64,000 nt of DNA, taken from contig OENT01000693.1 in the NCBI GenBank assembly GCA_900239685.1, positions 1 through 64,000 of the forward strand. The letters run 5' to 3'. The DNA is from Rotaria macrura. Taxonomy: Eukaryota > Rotifera > Eurotatoria > Philodinida > Philodinidae. Below are positions 23,201 through 34,600 of this stretch, piece by piece. A program made the position numbers and the translations under genes. The notes under the pieces were generated by a model, which worked only from the letters and a program-made list of their open reading frames with translations, did not search any database and was not told the origin of the DNA. The first letter of the stretch is position 1. Each line of letters starts with the position of its first letter.

Positions 23201-25173
23201 TTTCAATACATAAGAAATCTTTTGGTAGAACGATTTTAAATATGTAGATTTTTTTACTGATTTGAATCATCCTCCCGATGGGTTACTTGCATTTTGAACC
23301 ACTTATCAAGTTGACCGCATAGTGATCATGATTATTTGTGATCTCACATTCTCGGCTTTCTGTGGTTCTAAGTACTCAGTATGAAAGGGTATTTGAGATT
23401 AAGCTACAGGAAGAGGTGGTATAGGTTGAAGATAATCAAAGATTTAACAATGGCTGTTTCGTTTAGGCGCTATCGATGTAATTCCATTGTCGTAAGCGCT
23501 ATGTTGCTTGATGCCAGTTAGCGCTGTTTTCCTTGACCCACTATCAAACAACTCTGTGCACTTCTTCAACTTGATGATAGCGAAAATGAGGCGCCTTGCT
23601 ACATGTGCGAAGTAATAAATCGTTGTACATGTAGTCTATAAACACGTCTTCAATGAGTTTTATCAATATCAACAAAAACGTTCGTTCCAAAAGAAATGGA
23701 CTTTTCCAGTATTTTCTGTCCGTGTATTTTTTCTTGAATTCGAATAAAGTCAAGCATTTGTTTAAATTAGAAAATCGTACCGAGAATTGAACTGTACAAA
23801 AGTCGGGATAGCGACTCGATTGCTTCTGAGCACCAGTCAAAGCTGAAGGAAATGTAGAGAGTAAGAGACTTTCAAAAACACCTGAAGTGAACATAGAGAA
23901 AAGAAGGAAGGAACTCTTCTAGAACTTTAATACATATGGTAGTGATATCTGTAAGATGACTTGAAGTGCGGTAGAATCATTGCGAAAGTAATGGGAACGT
24001 TCACTAAAATATGATCAACTTTGGTCTCGGGTCGAAAACGAGCTGAAACTTGCAGAGTCAGCTCGTAGCCAAATTATAAACCTGAAGAGTAGAAAGGAAT
24101 AAGTTTCAAAAGGTTCTTTTTGAAAGTCATTCCAACCAAGTCGAGAAGACCGTTGGGCTGGAGTGTAGTGCAGGGACCGAAATCCTCGTTTTACTGTGTG
24201 GGTCGTGAGTGTGCGAGAACGGCCACACATACATACAAGACACCGTTATAGGGTCCTACACCCTCATCCACATCGACGCCAGAATCTACACGTACGTGCA
24301 ATATGGGGTCTTTAGTTTTACAGATCTATTGTGTCTCTAAGCGGAAAATTCAGATTCTGTTGGAAATATGTTCTCGAACCTTTTCATGTCTATTTTTCGT
24401 GCCAGGAATAGGATTACCTATGTAGAGTCAAAACAATTATCGCGAAAATGGAGTTTTTGATTTCTTTATCCGAATTTGAATGCAGATTTCAAAAGAGAAA
24501 GCATGAAATTAAGAAACGAAATATTCTGCTTTTTTATTGAGTTTGCTCGTATTCGTCTGACTTAACAGTGAAGGAGACTTTTCAGAAAGTCAAATCCTGT
24601 CTGCTACGTTGCTACTGAAGCTGGTATTCCGAAAAACCGAAATCGGATCAAATAGGGTCTTTTTTTAGGTCCGTGCAATGATCTTCTTCAAATAATGAGA
24701 GAATATCATCAAGAAAGTGGAAAAGTACTGTACATTAGGAAAATTTTTCTTGCTTCCCTGTATCATATGCCAAATCAAGTTGGCTACAATTTGAAACCAA
24801 TTTAAGAGTGGTTTATTATCCGTAAATGATATTTACGATTATTTATAAGAATAATTTATGAACTACAATGAAATCACAATCTCTGTTGACCTTTGTAGAC
24901 AGCGAACGATCATTCGTTAATCTTTTTCACTTATTGTACACTTGACGGACGAGAAAAAAAGAATAATTTTCTGACGAAAACACCCAATTAGAATACTAAT
25001 AAAAGATAAAGAGTGAATGTTGTATAGATGACTATATAATACATCTATATTTGCTTGCCTGTCAAAAAGGATCCCTTATCTATCTGCAAACAGCACAGCG
25101 TTGCACATCTGTTCAGCAAAAGTGCAATGGAAGTTTTATTCTAGTTTCATAAAATTGATAATACAACATATCT
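23201..25173. other. Flank of the hAT-like element and upstream region of the receptor gene
   Basis: No supported exon. A 116-codon minus-strand frame (23544-23894) lacks motifs and is probably chance. The last few hundred bases should hold the promoter of the receptor gene; no core element can be named with confidence. Confidence 0.4.
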
Positions 25174-28100
25174 ATGGAACAATTTTTCTTCTTGTTTCTT
25201 ATGTCTACTGTGACTGCAAATGGAATTCGAATTCTAGGCATGTTTCCGAAATTAAATAACCGTTCGTCGACACGGGTGGGCCTGAACTCCATTTCTTCAG
25301 GTCCCATACAATCCGTGGCCATGTTTCGCGCTGCCATCTCGCTTGCTCGTCAATATGGCATTCAAGTTCATGGCAACTATATCGATTCAGTTATTGTCGA
25401 GACATTAACAGATTTGGACGATTTTTGTTCGCTCTCTGTCGTATGTCAGCTTATCACTCATCCGAAAGAGGGAGAAATTGTGGGCATTGTAGGTCCAGCT
25501 AGTTCGACCGAGGCCCGCTTTCTCGCTCCGTTCGCCGCTAAAATCGGTCTTCCACTCGTCTCGTACGCTGCAACAAATGTCGATCTCACTGATAAGAAAC
25601 TCCATTCAACCTTTTATCGTACCATACCATCAGACGCGTATCAAGCTCAAGCAATTGTAAAACTTTTCGAAGAGTTCTCATGGACACTATGTACGATGAT
25701 ATATGAAAAACGTGATTATGGTTACGGGGGGCTGAAAATTCTGTCAGAAAATTATTATGAGAACGTGACTATCAAGGAACGATTGGCATTCGACGCAGAT
25801 TCCAATACATTCAATGGTGATTTAAAGCAAACATTGTACAATAGTCGATCGCGTATTGTACTCGTCTGGGCCAATCAGAGAGCATCAACATCTATTTTAC
25901 AGCATGCACTCAAAGCTGGATTCGTTGGAGGATCGTACGTATGGGTGACAACCAATAAGGTAATCGCAGTTTTCTACAAGAATTGAAGAGAAAATTGTGA
26001 ACGATACATCCCAAAGTGACTGCAGAGTTCGAATTTCCCTAGAGAATGCATTCATGCCGGGCATCAACTTAAGAGGACTCCCTTTTCCATATTTCTTGAG
26101 AACGATCGAATGTGAAGTTCTCAACTGTCTGGATACATAAATAGATCGTGAGTAGTAGAGTGAAAGTAACGCTAGACTTGTATTTATATGATGCACATAT
26201 ACGAGATATAGGAAACCCAAGAGCTTAAAATGGCTTGATGTTTTCTCCAGACTGTTTTCTCTCAATTCAATATCACTCGTTCAAACTTTCTATATGACAG
26301 TTATTCTGTAAAAATATTTATATCGAGCAAGATCTTTCTTAATTTTTTCTACGGTTTCACTGTCAGATATAGATAAGAAAATATGTTTTTTTGAAAAAGG
26401 AGAATTTTGTCTTCGAAACATATTGTAGCGTTTAAAAACGAAGGAAAAGATGCAAGCCCTATAAAAATCGAAATTGTTTTGTTTGGCCTAAATTTTTTAA
26501 AGCCTGCTAAAACTTTGCGAAACAATCTTTCAAACAAAAGATACGGATACCAATTCAACCGTATTTGATATCGAGAAAGCTTCAGCCTGATTGGTCACAA
26601 TATGTAGAATAACGAGAAGAAAGGCTTCGATTTGTCGTTTCAAAATTTGAATTTAGAAAACAGCATAAAACAGCGAAATACACCATTTCGTCCAGATATC
26701 GGATCTTTCCATGGTTAGCTTATCAACTTCTGAAATCAGAAATCAGAAAGCAGATAGTACCGAGGTCGATCATTCTTCCCACCGGACCCTGGAGGGAACT
26801 GGCCATTTTATGGTAACTTCCAGGAAGTTTGTGTGACTTTCCCGCCGGAAACGGTCAGAAAAACACCTAAAGATGGAAGCAGTAATCCGGCTGCAAAATC
26901 ATCATACCCAGAAACTGAAGCATCTGAATAATCCCTTCCATTGGAACATTGCAGGAACCATACCGGATCAGACCGGATAATCCGCAGAAAATTCGCGTTT
27001 CTCAAAGAAACTCAGCCAGAAACCATGCGTACTCAACCTGAAAAACTAAGATACATATCCGTTTCCGACGATTCATCACAAGTATTTAGTACCACAATTC
27101 GGACGCTCCAAACCCCACTCAAAGAAGAAAATCTACTAAGATAGATCATTAGCAGCGCTGAAGAGTATTAATCTGTCTGCTGAAGACCATATTACACGCC
27201 TAAATGTAATGATCTCTGAAGATCTTTTTATGAAAATTGTTATTTCAAGGTATTTTGAGATCTGGGTGTCGGCATTAATAGATAAAGATCTTCTAAGAAA
27301 TTTGGCGTTGTTTCTGTGTATTTTCAAGTCTTTTTGAGACTGTTGTGGCGAAAACAAAAATAGAGATCGTTCAAGATCCTTTTTACGGATGACTTCATTT
27401 TCGGAGCAAGGACGTTTTGTTGCTGACATATATTGAATAAATGTCAGAGACTATTTTTCAAATACAATCTTTAATGCATGCTTTTCTAGAGAGTTAACCA
27501 AAAATTTGAAAGAACTTCAGCGGACAACTGCTTTCCTTGTTGAAGTTTTCATTTAAGAGAAAGTTTTATTCTGTGAAATATTTGAAGTTTTACGCGAGAA
27601 ATTAATATTGTCTCAGTGAATCTCTTTGTGCATTTCAAATTTTTCCGAGAAAAATTAAAAAATCACTCTTAGATCTTGGAAGTTTTACTTTCTTGGTTGA
27701 AGATGCTGATTAGTCTCGAAAAGATGGGGTTTTAAATGTATACCGTTTTTTTGTGTAGCAAATTATGACGACGAAAGACTGCAAAATGCTTTTCTTCTGC
27801 ATGATATAGAAGCGTAGTGATATTCTTTTTCACTTTCCTAGTGTTTTATGTCGAATTGTTCTTGAAATTATTCAAGAAACATCCGAAGATCTCTTGAAGG
27901 ATTTCTCATTAGCCATTAAGACAGGAATAATTTTAGCGAGGTTTATATCGTTAGTTCTGTTATTAACCCAGTGATCGGAGTCGGTACAGGATTGAAGCAT
28001 GCTGAGCGGAGTGAGAAACGGTCGGATCTGAACCCTTATCCTCTCCCGGCATCGAAACCCTTACCATATCCGCGCATTCGTTATGGTCACTGGAATTAGA

Positions 28101-31100
28101 GGTAAGCACACCGGAACCAGTAATAGGTACCATTATAGGCATCACGCTTCAAGAATTCTCTGGAAAACAGCTGGATTCGGCATGTTCTTCTCTTACGTAT
28201 TTGACTTGAGTCAGTTTCATTTCTACTGTGCCACAGTAAGTGATCAACATTGGATTGAATTAATATCAACTACGAAACGAAGAAAATCGATGCTTGAGAC
28301 TGGCAACTGATCAGCATTTTGCTTTCAGGTATCATGAGTGCATCAATAAAACAGATGAATGATGATTACGATTGATTTTCTTATATACCTCTCAATAATT
28401 GTAATAGATGTCGTCAAAACACAACAGTGTCTTTCTGAAATCAATCGGAACTTTATGCTTTGGTCGTAGTAAATCCAGATTTTCAAGCTCTATCAAATGA
28501 AATACGATGTGTTGCATTCGGAAGTGTTAGTGGATCGTTGCGTACTTTTCAAATACCTGACAGAAACGGGTATAAGATCTACTTAAGAACTTATTCATCG
28601 TCGGAAGTCTAATGTGACTATTTTATATCGAAAATATACGCTCAGTATTTGATTCCGAAGAGAAAAGTAAACTAAACATATATCATGCTGACGATATCCG
28701 TACAAAGTAGAAAGAATATTTTTTTGAGGATTAAAACACCTCAAGTGCCACGCGTCGTTTTGCATTAGATCTGTATCAGTTTGTAGAACTCAATGAGATT
28801 AGGTGAAGCCTAAAAGGGTTCTCGCCCATACACTGTTCTTTTCGAGTTATGATCGTTTCACAGGGTTTTCGACATTTGACAAGGGTATATGAAAATATCG
28901 AATAGCCGGACTTCGACCTAAAATATTGCGCATAGTATGGTCTCGTGATTCTTAGAATGTTCTTAAAATTTCACTTCACAGCAGTTTTATCTTCTTGAGA
29001 TATTGGGTATCGACAACACGATCATATATCAGAAGAAAAATTCGGAAGAACAAGTGTGGGTATCAGTGTTCGTATCGATATGGCTATAATTGAAGAGATC
29101 ACCCACACCCACACCCAATTCCCAAATTTCCAGAATTGATGGGATCGATTTCTAGAGTGGAACTGAATCTGTAGCGTTGAACAGTGCGGAACAGGATGAT
29201 TACTCGTCACTTAAAGAACGTTTTCAACTATCTTGATGTTTGCTGCACTGTCTAACAATACTGTCACCACTAGATTGCATTGGACGAATTTAATCAAAGT
29301 GATTGGCACAAACTCATGGGTTTGCTCACTGTAACGCCGACTGGAGGTCATGGTTTTATGGAAGGGGTCAATGAAACACTATTGAATGAGGCTCTCGTCA
29401 CCTGGCGAAATTCACCCGATGACTACATCAATTTTCCTGAGAGCATAGATGCCGTCAGTACCTTTGCCCTGTTTACATTTGATGCTGTGTGGGCGCTGAT
29501 TCAAGCTCTAAAAAAATCGTCGTTTGGGACTGGTCCTTCGCTTGATGCATCACCGTTCTGCTTCAACAGCTCTCTGATAAACAGTACCGATTATCTCACA
29601 AATCTTAGCAATATTCATTTTGCCGGCATTTCAGGTACCATTCACTTTTCCAGTAATGGTACACATGATCGTGAACGTGGCGCCTGCTACATACTCTACA
29701 ATTTACAATGGATATTAGAGACACAAGACACGCCAAATAGCTCATTGAAATATGTACCAGTGATGAAATGGTTAGAGACGAGTGATCGATGGCACAATTG
29801 TACTGACCCTCTGAGGCCGATTAGTATTATCTGGCCGCAGGGATCCACAAAAGTACCAGGTGATCATCGCCAGATAGCAGGTAACATCTCATGCACGAAA
29901 AGAGCTACCCTAAAAATTCGATTCCAGCCAATTTTGATTAAAATCCTATTGAATTTCGACTAGACGTAGTTACTTATAATCAAATCGAATTGTTTGATTA
30001 AATCTTACAAATGCTTCAGTGTGTATCGTTTACAAGAGCAATATACTTGATTTCGACTAGTGACTATGGTCCAATTATATTTCTTCTGAACACATTCACA
30101 GACTCTCAAATATAAAAAACGGAATGGACGCCAAAACATTTTTCAATGCTTTATTTTGAAGATCTTTTCATTTTTTGAGGTTCATTATCCACAGAGTACC
30201 CTTTGAAATCTTGGTATGTCTGCTTCATATCTTTTGTTCCTTGTTTCCTCATATTACACGACAAAAAAGCCTGGTTAAAATGATACACGAATGCACAATG
30301 TGAATCGTGATAGATCATTTTTATAAAAGACTAAAAACACTTTGTCAACAATATCCCTATTATGATCTATTTCGGTGGATTTTGTGTCGATTGGAACAGG
30401 TAGAACCAAACACATTGCGAGTAAATAGTTTTTAACGTGTTCTCGGGTTTCGGAACTAGGTTTCGTCTCTTTCACATTCATCTTCGAATGCATTCAATGA
30501 AAACCATGCTGTGCAGGAAACGCATTTTATAAAGCAGAGGTCGCCGATATAGTGACATAGAAGAAATCCATAGAATTATGTTGAATCTTTAGTCGATATT
30601 ATCCCAATTATTCACACTACATGAGAACAATACAATCAATATCAAAAAAGCATCATACAATTTTACGTCATTTCCACAAGGATCCACGTATATTGGTGAT
30701 TTGAATAGATTTTGATTAAATAATTGTTTGAATTAATTAAAATAATCGGTGTAATCAATTTGAATGTTCCTCAATGCTTCACCAATTATAATCTAATTCT
30801 TTGGAATTATCATGTTTTCATTGGAGAAGTGCATCCAATTGTTTCCCCGGTTTTTGCTCGAGATTAATATTCTCAATTATTTTAGGCGAAACAGTGCACA
30901 TTCTTGTCATGGAGTCGGCTCCATTCTTAATAGTCCATAACGTCTCTTCTTCAAAAACACCATGGGAAAACGATGGCAGTATCACCCATGCAGTGGAGTT
31001 ACTTCCTACCACACATCCCAATCTGACCATTTACGGCTTTTTGGTCGATGTGATTTGCAAACTCAAAGAAAGTATGCAATTCAATTACATCATTGATGTG

Positions 31101-32176
31101 GCTCCGCCAGACACACCCTATAATAATCTTGTCGCACTGTTGACGAACAACGACAGCCACTGGGATATTATTATATCTGACATTCGCATTACCATGGCTC
31201 GTCGTCTGATGGTAGACTTTTCAGAGCCGATTCAGGAGAACACGATTCGAGTAGTCATTCGTCAAAATTCTTTGACCTCTGCCTTCAGTCTCTTCTCATT
31301 TCTTAGTCCATTTTCGTGGAGTGTGTGGTTGGTCATGCTTGCGCTGATACTTTATTCGGGTCTTCTAATTTACTGGTTCGAGCAGCCGATTGAGAGGAAT
31401 TGTATCGACACATTTGGAATATGTCGAGATTCGGCTATCGGAGTATATCGAGCGCTGAGTACTGTGTTGTGCATCAATCATGATATAAGTATGACGCACT
31501 TATCTAGCAGAATCATTGTGATGAGTCTCTATGCGTTGGCCACAATCATTGTGGCTATTTATACAGCTAATTTATCATCGTTTCTAACTTTGACACGAAC
31601 TCAGCCGCTTGTATCAGGTATTGATGATATTAAAAATGGGCGTTTACCGTTTTCACGTATCGGCATCGTAACCAATACAGCTATGCTGACTATTACGAAA
31701 CAAATATATCTTCCATATATTATGCTCTTTCAAAAAATGAAGAAGTCTATTCACGTTTACTCGACAATACCATCGATGCCGCTTTGTTGGGCTCAACAGT
31801 ACTCGAATATGCCATTAATAAATACTATTGTCAACAGCTCACTGTGGTTGGCGTTGGCGTTGTCAAAGCATCGATTGGGATTGTCATGCGGAAAAATTGG
31901 GTTTATAAGACTGATTTCGATCTGAATATTTTGTCGATGCGTGAATTACAAATATTGGAGACATTAGAGAATAAATGGTTTAAGCAGCAAACTTGTTTGT
32001 CGTCACCGAATGGCGAAGAAGAAGTACTTGTTGGCAAAAGAAATGACATATTTTCACTGGACGTTATGACAGGACTATTTCTGACGTTCATACTACTGAC
32101 TGTCATCGGAATCTTGGTTCATCCATGGCGTATTCGAATGATTATTACCACTTTTCTTCGACGATGCTTATGTTAG
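25174..32176 (+). CDS. Ionotropic glutamate receptor subunit, with one frameshift
   Basis: Exons 25174-25959, 29274-29880 and 30886-32176; junction phases agree and the whole would be about 894 residues, the usual size. Residues 1-17 are a signal peptide. Exons 1-2 form the bilobed amino-terminal domain (VGIVGPASSTEARFLAPFA; YVWVTTNK). Exon 3 has ligand-binding lobe S1 with DIRITMARRLMVDFSEP, where ITMAR carries the expected ligand-binding Arg. It continues with M1 (SVWLVMLALILYSGLLIYW), a pore loop, M3 ending YTANLSSFLTL (from the SYTANLAAF signature), S2 (IDAALLGSTVLEY, about 31772-31810) and a last membrane helix near 32080-32115. The pore lacks a GYG potassium filter. Between 31683 and 31688 the frame changes by one missing base; S2 continues intact in the shifted frame, so this is either a sequence error or a very recent lesion. 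Introns of 3.3 and 1.0 kb are far larger than in neighbouring genes. Confidence 0.88.
26770..27000 (+). repeat. CCGGAA-family repeat, copy 2, in receptor intron 1
   Basis: A GC-rich island inside the first intron with CCGGACC, GCCGGAAACGG, ATGGAAGCAGTAATCCGGCTGC, CATACCCAGAAACTGAA and ACCGGATCAGACCGGATAATCC. The ATGGAAGCAG core and the following CC-CAGAA block match copy 4 at about 38643-38700. It indicates transposon insertion into the intron. Confidence 0.6.
29100..29117 (-). repeat. Short telomere-like (TGTGGG)n tract in receptor intron 1
   Basis: CACCCACACCCACACCCA, about three units of the complement of TGTGGG. A lone GTGTGGGTATC lies about 45 bases to the left in the opposite strand sense. 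TGTGGG is the telomere repeat reported for Adineta vaga. Three units can also arise by chance in a C/A-rich stretch. Confidence 0.45.
29930..30885. repeat. AT-rich repeat ends within receptor intron 2
   Basis: Intron 2 of the receptor spans 29881-30885. Near its left end (29930-30010) is TTTTGATTAAAATCC followed by AATCAAATCGAATTGTTTGATTAAAT, and near its right end (30700-30800) TTTTGATTAAATAATTG followed by TAATTAAAATAATCGG. These units match the AT-rich family at 21050-21400. The two blocks may be the ends of one inserted element, but terminal repeats are not exact. Confidence 0.4.
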
Positions 32177-32412
32177 ATAAAAGCATTGTGTTTTAGCTTA
32201 TTGATTTAATTCAACTTTTTTCGATCGTGTTCTTATCTTAAACAAAAGGAATGTTAGTTCGACGAAGATTTGACTTACCATGCAATTGAATATGTCTGTT
32301 GATGGGTATCGAATAAGATATCAGTAGAAAGATTAGTTCAGCAAAAGGGAGAAATATTTAGTGATGAAGGTGTGGTTGCAGATTAAGAGACAACGCTAAC
32401 ATTCATACAGTT

Positions 32413-32428
32413 ACCCACACCCACACCC
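32413..32428 (-). repeat. Second short telomere-like tract, downstream of the receptor gene
   Basis: ACCCACACCCACACCC followed by TCACC: two to three units of the complement of TGTGGG, about 240 bases after the receptor stop codon. Same strand sense as the tract at 29100. The 32177-33449 gap holds no supported exon. Confidence 0.4.
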
Positions 32429-33449
32429 TCACCTTGTCAATTGATTTGCACAACGATATGAATGCAATGATGTTCAAACTTTCTTTCAACCACTATAAAA
32501 CCAATGAATATTTTGGAATACAGTCAAAATTTTGGGATCTCTGATTCAGAAAAATCGGTCATGGCTTATACAAACTGACTCAAATAATGAAGTTTCATGA
32601 AATCCCTTAGAGACTCATGAAGTGTTGAAGTCTGATGGTTCTCCAGCGAGCCTGATTGAGGAAGTGGGTGGATGTGTTTGGTTTTGGACTTTGTTTTCTT
32701 GGACACTCAAACCCTTCATAAAGTTTCTTTTCCCCATTCGTGTCTCCCAAAAGAGATTTAGTGAATTTGTAGTCACAAAAAAACGAACTTTTTGAAAAGA
32801 GCGATAGAAGCAGGATAACTTTATGTTTCAAAACTTGATCGAATAAAGTGCAAGGTCATATTGTCCAATATGTATCATTTCTACGTTTCCGAATGAGATG
32901 ATAAAACAAAGCTGCGGCATGAGCATGAGAAACAGATTATATCTACTTCTAACAATCCTGTGAATCAAAACAAGTGAAAGATTATGCTTCTCAAATCTTG
33001 CTTCATTTGCGTAAGTATGATGGTTAAATCTACTAATGGATGTTCATAACATATAAAGTACAATTCAATTACATAATTGCATTCGATTAAATGTATTTTC
33101 ATTTGAGAACTTTATCTAATGCTTTAATTTTTCATAAAATTAATAAAGAATATGATGATAATCTCATAATTCTTATGCAAATTCATTAATTAAATTGGCA
33201 TATCAGTTTACAAACTTTCGAAAATAACCGATGTTCAACGTAACGTTGATATTTTAAACGTGACGGAAGTTTCCATATTTTTTGCACTTACATGCATGCC
33301 AACATTTTTCAAAAGGCTGCTTTCTGCTCAATCTCATATGAGTAGATTAGCATTTAAAAGAGCAATGCGCAGTTCTATCCTATATCGAATAAAACCAGTC
33401 AATTGATATACGTCATTCGTATTTAGACAAACTGTAACCAAAATTTCAA

Positions 33450-34280
33450 CATCATCTATAAAATATTAAATTCCATTGAATTAAAGTGTTGGAATGAAAA
33501 ACACTATTCATGTTTCTGCTAGAATAATTCCATTTCGATGCAGCTTTTTCTAATGTTTTTGATTCTGCTGCTTGTAAAGATAAAATTCGAGTGAGGTTTT
33601 TGGGTGATATGTAATCACTGTGAAGCTTCATGCGATAAATTGAATTCATATTCAATTATGATTGTTGTTGGGTTTAATATAAGAACTTTACGAGTATTTT
33701 ATTTTGAATTAAAGATAATAAATTAATTGAAACAAGAAAATACTTTGATTTATTTATTAATAATGTAACAGGGCAATTGTTTTGCATGTAAATAAGTAAA
33801 TAATAGCGTATCAACCTATTGGTTAGTTTTGCTGATTGATTATCAAATGCAAGAAGATTCATATCATGCCGAATTTTAATAACATTAGTTGGTTGGAGTC
33901 GGAGATGAATATCTTGGTTCACTAATGATGTTCGACATGAAGAAAATCTACGAGGATTATCAGCTGAAGAAATTAGTATAGACATCATGTGGGTGGAAGA
34001 AATTGACTAACATCTTGTTGATGACCAATTTCCTTTATCTTAGATATACGTCGAACAGTTGACAGTTCTTTTGTTTCAGGTGATATTGTTATTTTCTTTG
34101 ATTTGTTTTAAGACTAGAAGATTGGATTGATTATGATGCTGCATGAACAAATACAACCGATCGTCTTTTTCATCTTTTCCATATAGCTGATAAAAAACTG
34201 TTACTTCATGTAAGTGACGTATAAAATTTTCCCGTGTTGCGAAAACCGGATTAGTGCTCGCTAAAAACCACCGATTCACA
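33450..34280 (-). pseudogene. Remnant of an unknown protein-coding gene, frameshifted and truncated
   Basis: Three minus-strand stretches look coding but do not join. Segment 34279-34076 reads NPVFATRENFIRHLHEVTVF and FYQLYGKDEKDDRLYLFMQ. Around 34085-34005 another frame reads SPETKELSTVRRISKIKEIG. Segment 33990-33830 in a third frame reads SADNPRRFSSCRTSLVNQDI and LRLQPTNVIKIRHDMNLLAF. A possible fourth piece at 33640-33500 contains SDYISPKNLTRILSLQAAES. The frame changes are not explained by GT-AG introns, and the upstream end stops next to the hairpin repeat at about 34310. I do not recognise the family. It may be a decayed gene cut by the repeat insertion, or an active gene with sequence errors. 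Confidence 0.4.
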
Positions 34281-34309
34281 GCGAATTTTAGTAATATCGC
34301 GGTTACTTA

Positions 34310-34600
34310 CAGAGTTCTCCCGTTGTTCAACAGTACGTTTTTCTATGAAAAGAATATGTTGAATGGATACTCGCTCTTAAGAAAGGGAGTTTTGCAGAAC
34401 CTTTTAAGATTCTGTCTTTTACCCGATCGCAGAACCACCTAAAAATGGTTCTGCAAGAGTAAAAAAAGAGATCATGTAGCCTCTGGAACACCTTTTTCTT
34501 TTGTACAGAACGATTTTTGGGGGTTCTGTGATCGAGTAAAAGACAGAACCTAAAAAGGTTCTGCAAAACCCCTTTTTTTTCTCGTTCTGCAGAATGAGAA
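34310..34600. repeat. Hairpin repeat with GGTTCTGCA-motif arms
   Basis: The left arm at about 34384-34437 (GTTTTGCAGAACCTTTTAAG, TCTGTCTTTTACCCGATCGC) is the imperfect reverse complement of the right arm at about 34520-34573 (GATCGAGTAAAAGACAGAAC, then CTAAAAAGGTTCTGCAAAAC). The loop is about 80 bases and contains further AGAAC/GTTCT units. No ORF and no clear target duplication. It resembles the other motif-repetitive fold-back elements in the window and lies at the broken end of the pseudogene. Confidence 0.65.

Noticed and set aside
23013-23270. Minus-strand frame rich in Pro, Ser and Arg
   Set aside because: It is a translation of the CGGGACGGGAC array, not a protein gene.
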